Source of the DNA: Priapulus caudatus
Lineage: Eukaryota; Priapulida; Priapulimorpha; Priapulimorphida; Priapulidae
NCBI RefSeq assembly: GCF_000485595.1
Contig: NW_014579030.1
Location: 1-45,614 of the forward strand
Direction of reading: 5' to 3'
Length of the DNA stretch: 45,614 bases
The notes beneath the pieces are model-generated. The model had not been told where the DNA came from. It saw only the letters and a program-made list of their open reading frames with translations, and made no database searches. Below, piece after piece: positions 21,538 to 37,512 of the stretch. The position numbers were made by a program, and so were the translations under genes. Positions within the stretch are counted from its first letter, which is position 1, and every line of letters begins with the position of its first letter.

Positions 21538-22872
21538 CTTCGTACAACTCAGGATACCACTGCCGCAAGGCTAGCACTATTTTTAAAGTGGGCGGAGCTC
21601 TGGGGAAATCCAGCGAATGGCGATTCGTAAACAGCGTATGATTTGAAAGAGGTAAATGGACGCACAATCCGCGCACTATTTTTTTTAGCTCAGCTGACGA
21701 AGTCAGATGCAGCTTGTAGTCTAATCGCATGATTGTCCGTCCGTGCGTCCGTCAACAGTTGGGCAGGGTACGTCGGGGGGGGGGGATCGCGAAAAGGACT
21801 CGGGATGTCAAATTTGGGGGGGTCTAAGGTCCAGATGTGTCAATGGAGGGGGAATATTTCCCCCTTACACTACCTTAACTTAAGGTATAGGAGGAAATAC
21901 GGAATTGCGGCACAAATCTCAATGCCAATGGCTCGACCTACGCTCTTAATATTCGAAGTATATAGTGTGATGGGGAGGAAACCCGAGGAAACCCATCACC
22001 AGTGCAAAATTGGAGGTCAAAGGGCAGTGGGGGAAAGGTCAGATATCAGACATTTTCTGAGGACATGGTCTAACGGACAGCGTGCAAAACTTTTTTGTTT
22101 CAGCGCTGACCAACCGTTTTTATCACTTTATTGAAAGGACCATGAAATCTACTTTCCGCTGATGTGCAAAGAGTAAGTGTCTGATAACCTTTTGACCCTC
22201 AAGAGTAGGGTTAAACATGGATTTGTTGACCGTTAACAAAGGACTGAACTGCTTTTGCTATTAGAGCCCCCTCCACCCGCCCCTCCCCCCTCGGAAATTT
22301 TTCATAAAATAATGGTCAGATTTTTAATATCTTTGCAACTTTTATTAGTACAAATCTTATTACATAGGATACGAGTAACCTGGCCGCTGTAAAACTTGTG
22401 GTAAAAAAGCGTTAGTTCTAAGTTCTCACGGAAATCTACTTGTGGCAGTGGTGAATTGAGCCAGAGCGAGAGCGCCATCTGTCGTGGAGTTTGTGCATGA
22501 GGTACAGCAATCATGTTAATCACATGGTTTTTGAATGAAGTACAAAATTATTACAAAACGTATTACTGTAATATTGATTTACTACAATACCCGTTTAGTC
22601 CGTGCGCATATGCAAGTGTATGCAAGTGTCTGTATACATATGAAATACTTGTTGAAAATTGTTAATATTATTTATGTAATATAATTAATAAATGAAATTA
22701 TGGATCACTGAATTTGTATGTTCTGTTGTCGTCAATTTATCATATATGAAACATTTATGCTATTTCCTGTACTAATCAATTCAGTGTACAGTAAAAGTAG
22801 TGAGATAAATTTTTTCCATAGTTGCCACATAAAACTGAAAAAAATTTGTCTTTAGCATATTTAAGTGGTTAA
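21538..22872. other. Intergenic DNA, nothing recognised
   Basis: Contains a GTCCGTCCGTGCGTCCGTC run near 21737, a poly-G run at 21776-21785 and a CCCCTCC-rich patch near 22266. Frames such as 21733-22134 resemble no family that I know. Probably transposon debris. Confidence 0.5.
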
Positions 22873-23264
22873 CACTACTAACTGAAATAAACGGATAAAA
22901 AACGGACTAAACACGTAAATGGTGCAAAATGTGAGAACGTGAGAACCACGGACTGCCTATTAACAATTATCTAATCTCGAGAGTCCGTGATTATTACGTT
23001 CATAGTACGCGGATTTCCCCGCCAGCGTGGCAGCCGCATACTAGCAGCGGCAGCTTTTCAAGAAGCCGAATGTTAACAGGTGCTGGTGTGCGGCTGCCAT
23101 GCTCGCGGGGAAATCCACGTACTATGAACGTAATAATCATGGACTCTCGAGATTAGATAATTCTTAACAGGCAGTCCGTGATTAGTCACGTTGGTGGCGT
23201 TAGTGAGTTTTGCACTATTTACGTGTTTAGTCCATGTTTTATCCGTTTATTTCACTTCATAGTG
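22873..23264. mobile_element. Foldback element with CACTA-like ends
   Basis: Left CACTACTAACTGAAATAAAC and right GTTTATTTCACTTCATAGTG are inverted, and the arms match for about 170 bp each, including ACTCTCGAGATTAGATAATT and the CGTTCATAGTACG block. 392 bp, no reading frame. I find no convincing 2-3 bp target duplication, so CACTA membership rests on the terminal bases only. Confidence 0.6.
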
Positions 23265-23564
23265 TCTGCAATTAATATGGTGAGACAAACACCATGCTAT
23301 CATGATTAATGTATAAATTTTGCAAAACGTGGTTTTGCTACTTTACTGTGTGGAGATGTGGCTTTGATGAGAATGTATAAACTGTCACCAGTAAAGTCAA
23401 TAATTATCTAAACTAAAAATGAATAAAAAAATTAAAGTTCCTTTAATTTCACAGCAGAACAGAATTCAACCAAAATTACAATATCAAAAATGTAACAGTC
23501 TGATTATATAATATCAGCAAAATTTCAGGTTATTATAAATATTGGACTAATACAGCTTTATAGA
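23265..23564. other. AT-rich spacer, nothing recognised
   Basis: AT-rich DNA between two transposons. A short direct repeat (CAGGTTATTATAAATATTG-like) is seen at about 23527 and again near 24380 on the other side of the next element. Confidence 0.5.
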
Positions 23565-23569
23565 TATAA

Positions 23570-24300
23570 TCAAGAGCATATAAAGAAGGAGAGCGTACAA
23601 CGGTAAAATGCTGAAACCATGTTGCAGTATTAGTCGAATTAATAAACTTTCCCTGTGTTATTTTGACGATTCTTTGCAGTATTATTGATCAACTGTCCTA
23701 CCTTGTTCATATAAAACAAACCGCATGTCCCTACGATGCCCATACGCTGAGATAATGAGCGGTGAAAATCTGGTATTTTCGCCGAAAACTGACTTGAGAT
23801 CAGTCAGTTACTGTGACTGTCTCTCGAAGTGTTATAACTTCGGTAAACCTCGCGTGTTTCCGTCAATGATTGACAAATGGAATGAATGATGTCTGTTATT
23901 GATTGCCATAGTGATGACCCCCACCTGTGCCCACCTCACGCCCACCTCACGCTGGATGTATAGTAAACTCTGGTAGTATGACGTGAGTCAGCGCCACTAT
24001 GGCGCTACACAGCGGCGACCGGAAGCAACACACTGGCCACACTTCGAGAGAGGGTCGCAGTATTGACTAATGTCTAGTCGGTGTTCAGCGAAATTACCAG
24101 ATTTTCACCGCTCATTATCTCAGCGTATGTGCATCGTAGGGACATGCGGTTTGTTTTATATGAACAAGGTAGGACAGCTGATCAATAATACTGCAAAGAA
24201 TCGTCAAAATAACACGGGGAAAGTTTATTAATTCGACTAATACTGCAACATGGTTTCAACATTTTACCGTTGTACGCTCTCCTTCTTTATATGCTCTTGA
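23570..24300. mobile_element. 731-bp foldback transposon, TCAAGAGC family, TSD TATAA
   Basis: Left TCAAGAGCATATAAAGAAGG and right CCTTCTTTATATGCTCTTGA are exact inverted ends, and the arms match for more than 200 bp. TATAA flanks both sides (23565-23569, 24301-24305). It is the cleanest copy of the family also found at 5866-6674. No transposase. Confidence 0.88.
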
Positions 24301-24520
24301 TATAATAGAAACTTAACACGAATTACTATATCAAAAACGTGACTGACTGATGATATAAAATCAGTAGGTTTATATCATTTAGGTTATTATAAATATTGCA
24401 CCAATACTGCATTATTGCTATAAAATGCAAATTAGTTCAATCGCAATCATACCAGGAAAGTAAGAAATCAATAGTACATTTTACTTGGTCGTAGTGTAAC
24501 TTCGTAAGATTGGTGGCTAT

Positions 24521-30051
<5,531 letters not shown>

Positions 30052-30265
30052 CTATAGTCTAGAAATCAAGTAAACTTTCACAATGTATTCAAGTATTATA
30101 TATGCACTAGTAGTAGTACTAGCTTACTGTACAAATTGCGGCGTCATTCATATAGTATCATGTTCATTACGATAACAGCCTTCGATAACAAATAACTTTG
30201 ATAACAGTCTTCAAAATCGATAAAGCATATAGCTATTGAAGGCTGCTATTCGTTAATGACTCATA

Positions 30266-30801
30266 CATAGGCACTTGGAACGTTTCAATAGTAAAATTAT
30301 GGTAAATACACACAAAACGTATTTACTACCAAAGTCTTAATGTTTCGATCTCTACTCTCTTTCGCTTATTATCACCAATGATTTCCTGTAAATGCCGTTC
30401 AAATGCCCCTCTGCAACACAACACACAAGTACACTGCACACATGCCACTGTGCACAAACAACAAGAATAAAGAGTATTTACTCTTATAAGTAAAATAAGA
30501 TACTCTAATTAGTAAAAAATAAAAAGTTAAAGATCTTTATTGATCTTATAAGTTATATTGAGATTAATGATCTTTATTCTTGTTGTTTGTGCACAACGGC
30601 GTGAGGTATATGGTACCAGTGGAGAGCAGCATGTGTGGGCAGCAGTTGTGTGTGGCAGAGGAGCATTTGAACAGCATTTACAGGAAATTATCAGCAATAA
30701 TAGGCGAAAGAAAATAGAGAGACTATATGGTACGTAGTAAATACATTTTGTGTTCATTTACCATCATTTTACTATTGAAACATTCCAAATAAGTGCCTGT
30801 G
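30266..30801. mobile_element. hAT-like MITE, CACTTGGAACGTTTCAATA family, 536 bp
   Basis: Left CATAGGCACTTGGAACG and right AACATTCCAAATAAGTGCCT are inverted, with long matching arms (AGTAAAATTATGG, AAATGCxGTTCAAATGC, GTGCACAAACAACAAGAATA and their complements). The flanking octamers GACTCATA and CAGGCATA agree at only 5 of 8 positions, so the duplication is degraded. Non-coding. Confidence 0.75.
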
Positions 30802-30864
30802 CAGGCATATTAGTGTTAATATTATGTAGTGCAATACAGTGACCTTGCAATACTATAAGTATTG

Positions 30865-31099
30865 TTCAGGGTCTATGTCCCCCAGGGTACTGCCGGAACG
30901 TACCCTGGGTACAGTCCGGTATACCGGAACGTACCCTGGTAACTATTTGATATGGTTAGGGTTAACTTAGAGTTAGGGATTAGGCGTAGGCGACTCCCTA
31001 AACTCGTTAGCAGAGTAGGCGAGGTACGGTCCGGCATATTAGATAGTACCAGGGTACGTTCCAGCAGTACCCTGGGGGACATAATTAAACCCTCTCAGC
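30865..31099. mobile_element. Palindromic element with telomere-like core, copy A, TSD ATAAGTATTG
   Basis: The arms TATGTCCCCCAGGGTACTGC and GCAGTACCCTGGGGGACATA are inverted. The direct repeat ATAAGTATTG lies on both sides (30855-30864 and 31100-31109). The core contains GGTTAGGGTTAAC and the CGTAGGCGACTC block. Other copies: 31357-31592 (inverted orientation) and 32775-33030. No coding sequence. Confidence 0.8.
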
Positions 31100-31304
31100 A
31101 TAAGTATTGCTTATAAATACTACAATAAATACTACAATACAATAACCAAGTGTTGTTGCTAACACAAACAGTATGTCAGTATTCTGTATGTTATAGAAGG
31201 AAGGGTTGGGAGGATCATAACTCTTTGCAAATATGATGATGCAACAACATCACGTTAGTAATAATGTTATAGTGCATATACTGTGTGTGTGTGTGTGTGT
31301 ACAG

Positions 31305-31725
31305 TCACTTAATTGGAGCGTTTCAATAAAATATAAATACGAAATCTATTTACTAGGGCTGAGAGGGTCTATGTCCCCCGGGGTACTGCCGGAACGTACC
31401 CTGGTACTATCTAATATGCCAGACCGTACCTCGCCTACTCCACTAACGAGTCTAGAGAGTCGCCTACGCCCATACTCCCTAACCCTAACCCTAACCATGC
31501 ATATCAAATAGTGACCAGGGTACGTTCCGGTATACCGGACCGTACCCAGGGTACGTTCCGGCAGTACCCTGGGGGCCATAGACCTTATGAGCTTTACTAG
31601 AGTCTAGGCCTACCACTACCAGTACCAGTATTAATGTTTCTCTACTCTCTTTCACCTATTAATATTAATTATTGCCGACAATTTCCTGTAAATGCCGTCC
31701 AAATGCTCATCTGCAACACTAGCTC
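31305..31725. mobile_element. hAT-like MITE fragment split by another element
   Basis: Left part CACTTAATTGGAGCGTTTCA through GAAATCTATTTACTAG, right part ATTAATGTTTCTCTACTCTC through AAATGCCGTCCAAATGC. This matches the intact arm at 2905-3045. The 31357-31592 element sits inside it. The far inverted end is not recovered. Confidence 0.7.
31357..31592. mobile_element. Palindromic element with telomere-like core, copy B, nested, TSD TTTACTAG
   Basis: Begins GGGCTGAGAGGGTCTATG and ends CCATAGACCTTATGAGC, with arms matching copy A. TTTACTAG lies on both sides (31349-31356 and 31593-31600), an 8-bp duplication of the hAT type. The core has CCCTAACCCTAACCCTAACC. It is inserted within the hAT-like MITE at 31305-31725 and is therefore younger than that MITE. 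Confidence 0.85.
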
Positions 31726-31825
31726 TAGTACTGCTGAGAGGGTCTACAGGCTTTCAGATTTGAAAAGTACAGGACTACTAATGACTCCCCTAGGACACCA
31801 TAGGGGGTCTTTTCATGCTCCATAA

Positions 31826-32020
31826 TCACACCCTTAAGAGGCATGATGGAGAGCTCCACTAAAAAATCACACCCTTAAGAGGCATGATGGAGAGCTCCAC
31901 TAAAAAATCACACCCTTAAGAGGCATGATGGAGAGCTCCACTAAAAAATCACACCTTCAAAGGGATGATGGAGAGCTCCCTTGAGGGCTCTCCATCATGC
32001 CTCTTGGGGTGTGATGATGG
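31826..32020. repeat. 41-bp tandem units plus inverted end copy
   Basis: TCACACCCTTAAGAGGCATG starts at 31826, 31867 and 31908, and a diverged fourth unit at 31949, an exact 41-bp period. From about 31986 the reverse complement (GCTCTCCATCATGCCTCTTG) follows, so the whole can fold back. It resembles a MITE whose left arm has been amplified. Confidence 0.85.
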
Positions 32021-32638
32021 AATCATGACGCAATCCTCACGTCTCAGAGTGAAATCCAAAACGAAAAATTGGGATGTCATGTCAATCTACTGATTATCAT
32101 TCATCTTCACCTTCATTCATTCAATGGCTTCGTCAGGATTAACATTCTTTTATCAACAACCCAACACTAGTACACAGATTAATAAAAAGAGTTCGATCGG
32201 ATGTAAAAATAAACTTGTTTTATTTATTCTGATTTCCACCCTTAGAGATTCTAATCCATGTACCTGCATATTTCAGCACAAAATATCATCACAATCCATC
32301 AACAAACTATATACCAAATTACTTGTGACGTAGTAGCCACGTATGTAGCCCCTCCAGCCCTACGACTGTTTCACGTCGGCAGAAAACCACTTCTCGCCAC
32401 GTATAGTAGAAAACGAGCAGGTAACTTGTGGCTACCGTATAGGTACCTGTATTTGGATGCTGTTGTTTAGTTGTATGTATATATATATAACCAGAGGGTA
32501 GTAACCAGACCTGTACCTCTGCCATACGTTCAGTTTACTTACACACCACAAATTGTTGTGTGTTGCTAACACCTTTGTGTCCGCGCCCTACAATGAAAAC
32601 TCTAATAGGAGCGCTATATTCAACATAAGTAGACATAC

Positions 32639-32762
32639 TTTTGGTGCGCGAATTTCGAACCATCTTTATGAGCGCCGCGATGCCAATGCAGCGCACCATG
32701 GCAAACAATTGTCGGTGCGCGGTGGCAGCGCCCCCGAGCGCGCCGATCGCGTCCCCTGACAA
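32639..32762 (-). CDS. GALT: Candidate first coding exon of GALT
   Basis: The minus-strand frame from the ATG at 32762 (MSGDAIGALGGAATAH... with further in-frame ATGs) runs 41 codons plus one base to a GTATGT donor, giving AAA A|GTATGT. That phase joins correctly to the exon at 30029 (A|AG CAT gives K-HQHIRF). The total would be 388 residues, close to the human length of 379. The region is CpG-rich, as first exons often are. Evidence is phase, length and composition only; a shorter candidate (ATGAATGAAG at 32120-32111) cannot be excluded. Confidence 0.35.
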
Positions 32763-32774
32763 AATTGAAAGGCC

Positions 32775-33030
32775 TGGGTCTATGTCCCCCAGGAGCGTAC
32801 TGCCAGGAACTACCCTGCGTACTAATCTAATACCGAACCGTAAACCTCGCCTACTTCCACTAACGAGTCTAGGGAATTCGCCTACGCCTACTCCCTAAGC
32901 AACCGAAACCCTAATCCTAACCGCTAACCATATCAATAGTGACGCAAGGGTACCGTTCCGGTATATCCAGACCGCTACCCAGGTTACGTATTCCGGCAGT
33001 ACCGCTGGGCGGACATAAGACCCTATGAGC
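32775..33030. mobile_element. Palindromic element with telomere-like core, copy C, degraded
   Basis: GGGTCTATGTCCCCC at the left and GGACATAAGACCCTATGAGC at the right, with the same internal blocks as copies A and B (CCTCGCCTACT, ACTAACGAGTCTAG, CTAACCATATCAATAGTGA). It differs from them mostly by extra single bases. No target duplication is found. Confidence 0.75.
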
Positions 33031-33170
33031 TCTAAGTACTATAGCCCAGGTTTTCATTAACTGCCGCAGCGGCAGCCTGGACTGAGTTTTGCCGCAGGCA
33101 GGGCAGGGCCTGCCGCACGGTTATAAGGGAAAGGCGGGCTAATACTCAATAGTAATACTAATAGTAATAT

Positions 33171-33230
33171 CAGGAGTAAGATAATATAATAGCAGAGTAA
33201 GATAATAAATCCTATATGATCTTACTCCTG
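33171..33230. repeat. Palindromic micro-element, CAGGAGTAAGATAAT type
   Basis: CAGGAGTAAGATAATATAAT at the left and ATGATCTTACTCCTG at the right form an imperfect inverted repeat with an internal GAGTAAGATAATA copy. Related to 5344-5399 and 36063-36104. Confidence 0.7.
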
Positions 33231-33326
33231 GTAATACTAATAGTAATAGGCCCTACAGTAATTAATAGTAACTTAGAGCTAGCTTGGTCAAACGACTTTA
33301 GGCAACCTTCAGGTAATCACGAAGCT

Positions 33327-33516
33327 GATGCACAGATTTCTGGGCCCAAGGATAGAGAAAACATGGTCCAATCAGAACCAAATGTGCTATAAACCTAACC
33401 TAATCCATACCCTACCTATTATAGTTGATATAATATTTATATTTATATGATGTAAATGACATTGGTTTTATTGGGACCCATGTTCTCTATCCTTGAACCG
33501 ATTTCTGTGTATCATC
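33327..33516. mobile_element. MITE with GATGCACAGATTTC ends
   Basis: Left GATGCACAGATTTCTGGGCC plus AAGGATAGAGAAAACATGG is repeated inverted at the right (CCATGTTCTCTATCCTTGAA plus CGATTTCTGTGTATC). A partial copy of its right half lies at about 34660-34790. No clear duplication; non-coding. Confidence 0.65.
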
Positions 33517-33550
33517 AACTGATGCACAAACTTTCCGTACGTATATTCAT

Positions 33551-33668
33551 GGAATGGATGCAAAACCCTAACCGCTAACCTAACCCAACCCTAACACACA
33601 TCGTGATACTTAAATGCAAGCATTATACTTCATGACTTAGGGTTAGGGTTAGGGTTTTGCATCATTCC
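33551..33668. repeat. 118-bp hairpin built from telomere-like repeats
   Basis: GGAATGGATGCAAAACCCTA at the left and TTAGGGTTTTGCATCATTCC at the right are inverted. The arms continue as degenerate CCCTAACC units on the left and three clean TTAGGG units on the right (33638-33655). Confidence 0.75.
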
Positions 33669-34240
33669 TTACATTCAGCAGCCGGATATCCGCGCAGAAC
33701 AGCGCCCAAACAGCCGCTAGCGCGCTTCCCTAAGACAACGTCTTTGCTGCCCTGTCCTTACCTTACACGGTTTACATAATAACGGCAAAAGCCCCAAAAA
33801 AACCAACTTCGCCTGAAGTTGAGGGCAGTTCTGGCCATTCGACGATCGGTTTGACATAACCAGGGAGCTCGACATTGTTCTAGAAGCTTCCAATTGCGAA
33901 GTTCGTTTATTCGGCGCGCTTTCTTGCGCGTAAGAAACGAATTTCTAGTTTCTTCTTGGTTTGTTGTTGTTGATCGAGGGTAATACATATGTTTTGCGAG
34001 CAGACGGCGGCAACGAACTGCCGAATCTAGAGGCATATTAGACTGGTACCCTTTGCCCACCTTTACTCCGGCATATTCGCTACATCTCACGTAGTGTAGC
34101 GTCTGGAACCTGTCGAACTGTCGACGCTATTACACCCAGTCTATATGTGTAATTCTCTTATCATGTTGTTTGGCACGGCAGCACCAGCTAATGTGTAGTA
34201 CTTACTACTAGTATTAGATCTTTCGTGTTTCTTTAGCATT
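33669..34240. other. Unassigned region with one unrecognised frame
   Basis: A minus-strand frame at 33758-34090 (110 codons, basic, starting MRCSEYAG) resembles no family that I know and has no visible splice or promoter context. I do not call it a gene. GCCGCTAGCGCGC-like CpG-rich sequence lies near 33712. Confidence 0.4.
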
Positions 34241-34244
34241 ATAT

Positions 34245-35020
34245 TTTTATTGAAGGACGTTTCAAGTGCTTGTGCACAGCGCGGTCAGGTGCGTCGGTCT
34301 ACATTGTGTGTTGTGCACATGAAGCATGTTGACGCGGCATTATACAGGTGATTATAGGCGAAATAGAGTAGAGAAACGGTTTTTTAAGACTATGTGCCAG
34401 TGCTATTACATTCCACACGCTACGATACTAATTACTTCTTATTACTACAAGTACATGTTACAATAATTACTACTGAAGTACTACTACTCAGTAACTAGTA
34501 GTAGTGAGACTTCTAAAGTTACCAGCACTAACTAGGTACTAAGTACTAAGTAACTACCAGGACGGCAAGGACTAATAGTAATGTATAATGACTAACGATC
34601 GTTACTAGGTATAGTACTGTGAATAACGTTTACTCATAAGGACGAACCCTAACGCATAAGCCCTAACCTATTATAATTGATATAATATTAAATATTATAA
34701 TTGAATGTAAATGACATGGTTTTATTTTCCCGATGTCATACATTCGGCCCATATAATATTGTGGCCCGATGTTCTCTATCCTTGACTCACTAGTACTAGC
34801 TAGACTACGTACGACTAGTACTACTACTACTAGGTTACTAATAGTATAGTAACTTACTATACTACTTAGCTCCAAAAGAAACGGTCTTTGCTTTAGGGTT
34901 AGAATACCCCTATAGCTAGACACAGGCCACTTGAAAGCGTTCAAATAAAATATAATGCTAACTAAATAACGAAATCTATTTACTAACCAAATTCTTAATG
35001 TTTTCTAGTATAGGCCTACT
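34245..35020. repeat. Fragments of two MITE families
   Basis: 34245-34375 holds a one-sided end of the CACTTG...GTTTCAATA hAT-like family (TTTATTGAAGGACGTTTCAA). 34660-34790 matches the right half of 33327-33516. 34930-35015 matches the arm at 2905-2985 but with several extra bases. Between them (34380-34560) there is a degenerate ACTACTACT/TACTAGTA array. No gene. Confidence 0.65.
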
Positions 35021-35468
35021 CTCTTTTCGAGAAGGTTGCGAGGTACAAAGGCATATATAGACATAAGACTCCGCCCCACCTCGATTAGCCATTAAGACTA
35101 GATAAGAGAGAGGGTGGAGAGAGTGCCAGTCTAGGGCTATAGGCCGGCGGGCAAGGCCGGGCGCACTGCTTTAACAACTCCCGTACGAGCCCTGTCGCCA
35201 TTGAACCTTGCAAAAACGTTGGCATAGCGGTTGGGAGCGCGATAGAGGCGCCGGTACGTGTTTCCGTGATTCTGACAGCCGTTCGATTAAACTGGGCAAG
35301 GTTCCGCGAAGTCAATTAAGTTCGACAGTCTTTCTGTGATTTCCGGCGTGACACAGCTCGGTTCGGAACAGATTAGACTGCGGTTACAGTTTTTTATAAC
35401 AAAGGTGAACACTGTCACGTTCCAGAATGTCTTGCCCTCTGTGTCCCACTAAAAATGGCGGACTGTTC

Positions 35469-35534
35469 GCTGGCAAGCTATGGATTCGTGCGCGGCCTAT
35501 GCAATTCGGCGCACGGATCCATAGCTGCCAGCGC
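35469..35534. repeat. Long GC-rich hairpin, copy 2
   Basis: CGCTGGCAAGCTATGGAT and ATCCATAGCTGCCAGCG pair, continuing inward as CGTGCGC/GCGCACG around a loop with GGCCTATGCAATT. Downstream are CCCGCGGTCGCGTGCGC and CCGCGGAACTGCGCG, as after the hairpin at 9842-9904. The outer stem bases differ from copy 1 but still pair. Confidence 0.6.
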
Positions 35535-36062
35535 TGCATACTGTCGTAGGACGTTCCCGCGGTCGCGTGCGCCTTGCCGCGGAACTGCGCGCAGCACTTC
35601 GGATTAACACCTCCTTTCGGCAACGCTTCTCTAGTATCCCATCTCATCTGGATATACAGAAATCTGTGCATCACTTCGTGATACCCAAGGTAAAGTGGAT
35701 TTGCGCCGAGCTACTGCAACACACGCTGGCTGCCGCACGGTAGCTGCTGCACACCGATACATAATTATATAGTTGTTTATGTTTATTTTTATTTATTTAT
35801 TCTTACCGTTTGCATCGAACTTTTCTGCCATAATTTAGCGTAAATCATCTCACCTAACCTATACTGTAAACATCGCGGGAAATCCTCGTTTTCGTGACCT
35901 TTGCCCTGTTAGCAGCTTTAACTAGCCACTCATAAACCGGCTTACAGAGTAAGCTCTGGTAAAGCCAATCGTAAACGTTTATACATCCGCGCGTTGGCTA
36001 AATGTTGAAAGATGTCACCAGGAGAGAATACTACTTGTACCTCAGACTTGTACTAGTACTAG

Positions 36063-36104
36063 CAGGAGTAAGATAATATATAGATCTATATTATCTTACT
36101 CCTG
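36063..36104. repeat. 42-bp palindrome, CAGGAGTAAGATAATATA arms
   Basis: CAGGAGTAAGATAATATA, a 6-nt centre TAGATC, then the exact reverse complement TATATTATCTTACTCCTG. It is bordered by TACTAG/CTAGTA repeats and lies 14 bp from the stop of the truncated H3 (36118), that is, right at the point where the H3 sequence breaks off. Confidence 0.9.
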
Positions 36105-36117
36105 GTACTAGTAGTAG

Positions 36118-36252
<135 letters not shown>

Positions 36253-36274
36253 TTACTGCTTCTTACCATGGCTG

Positions 36275-36349
36275 TATATATATGGTAACCTGCTGGTGGT
36301 CGGGGCTAATCCTGATTGGTTAACAGTTCGGTTGCTGAAACCGGATTGG
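36275..36349 (-). promoter_or_regulatory. H3 promoter: TATA and two CCAAT boxes
   Basis: On the minus strand, a TATATATA motif lies at 36275-36283, 56 bp before the H3 ATG. CCAAT motifs lie at 36315-36319 and 36345-36349 (seen as ATTGG on the plus strand). Their spacing is typical for a replication-dependent histone gene. Confidence 0.65.
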
Positions 36350-36816
36350 CCGCTTATTTTTATAGCGCATGGCAGTCGTCTTTTCCACGCACACGGTACA
36401 CCCGCCGTTTGCGCTAGCCGAACACAAAAACCGGAACGTGCAACCGCGGTCTGAATAACCGGGAAACATAACGAACAATTTTCGTGTCCAAATGAGGTTC
36501 GCGCCATCGGTTCAATATAACAAAAGAGTCATTCTGACCAATATACTCCTGATTACGTGCCTGTCATCATAGTAGTAGGCCCTATGTAGGAACCGCGTTG
36601 CCACGCTCGGTACCGTTGTAATATCTAGTTGGATATGTTGCGCGTATTCAAATGCGACAACTGCATTTAGAGCTAATCAGCAACGTACAAATATTTATCT
36701 TAAACATTTTTATATATCCTAATTAGTAATATATTTTAGTAAATAGATTATTATTAAAATTATATATATAATAGGCCCCCTAATGTAAAACATAATCTGA
36801 TTTGTATATCTATATC
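36350..36816. other. Spacer between H3 promoter and TATCTA array
   Basis: AT-rich towards the right with CGCGG-type patches at the left. Nothing coding is recognised. Confidence 0.4.
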
Positions 36817-37095
36817 TATATCTATATACTATATATATCTATATCTATATCTATATCTATATCTATATCTATATCTATATCTATATGATATATCTATATC
36901 TATATCTATATCTATATACTATCTATATCTATATCTACTATCTATATCTATATCTAATATCTATATCTGTACATACTATCTATACTAGCATCTATATCTA
37001 TATATATATCTACTACCTATATCTACTATCTACTATCTATATCTATATCTACTAGACTACTATCTATATCTGTATACTATCTATACTAGCATCTA
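36817..37095. repeat. (TATCTA)n satellite
   Basis: Long run of TATATC/TATCTA hexanucleotides, with CTACTATCTA and TACTAGCATC variants towards the right. It separates the H3 remnant from H4. From 37096 to 37512 I see only AT-rich spacer. Confidence 0.95.
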
Positions 37096-37512
37096 TATAC
37101 TTCTTTCAATACCTCCATATAGTGCCAATGGCCCAATATCATGTATGCGAGTTATATTGTAATTCTTATAATCGTAATTTGTTTCGCAAAAATCTTAATT
37201 TCTGAAGACAAACAGATTTAGTTTCAAACAAAAGCAACCAAATACTTTATACACTATTTAATTGAACTTCTATATTTTTGTTTCGACTTATTTATAGAAA
37301 TATTTGTTTCACAATTCGAAACTGTTGATCTTCTTGTAATATGTTAAAATGAACCTGTAAAAATAGTATTTTAATTTGCTAAAATACTTATTTGACATAA
37401 TAAGATTAAAAATTTCCGCCGGCAATCTAATCGCTATGGTCATCTATATCAATACAATAAAATGTAGTGGACGTTGTGTCGGGTGGAAATGGCGGGAAAA
37501 CGGTGACTTGCA

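Noticed and set aside
32643-32697. Possible tRNA-Met on the minus strand (GGTGCGC...CTCATAA...GGTTCGAAA...GCGCACC)
   Set aside because: The 7-bp acceptor-like ends, a CAT anticodon-like loop and a B-box-like GGTTCGAA are present, but only 55 nt separate the ends and the anticodon and T stems do not pair. Treated as coincidence within the candidate GALT first exon.
33758-34090. 110-codon basic minus-strand frame
   Set aside because: No similarity to known families, no promoter or splice context; probably chance in a GC-richer patch.
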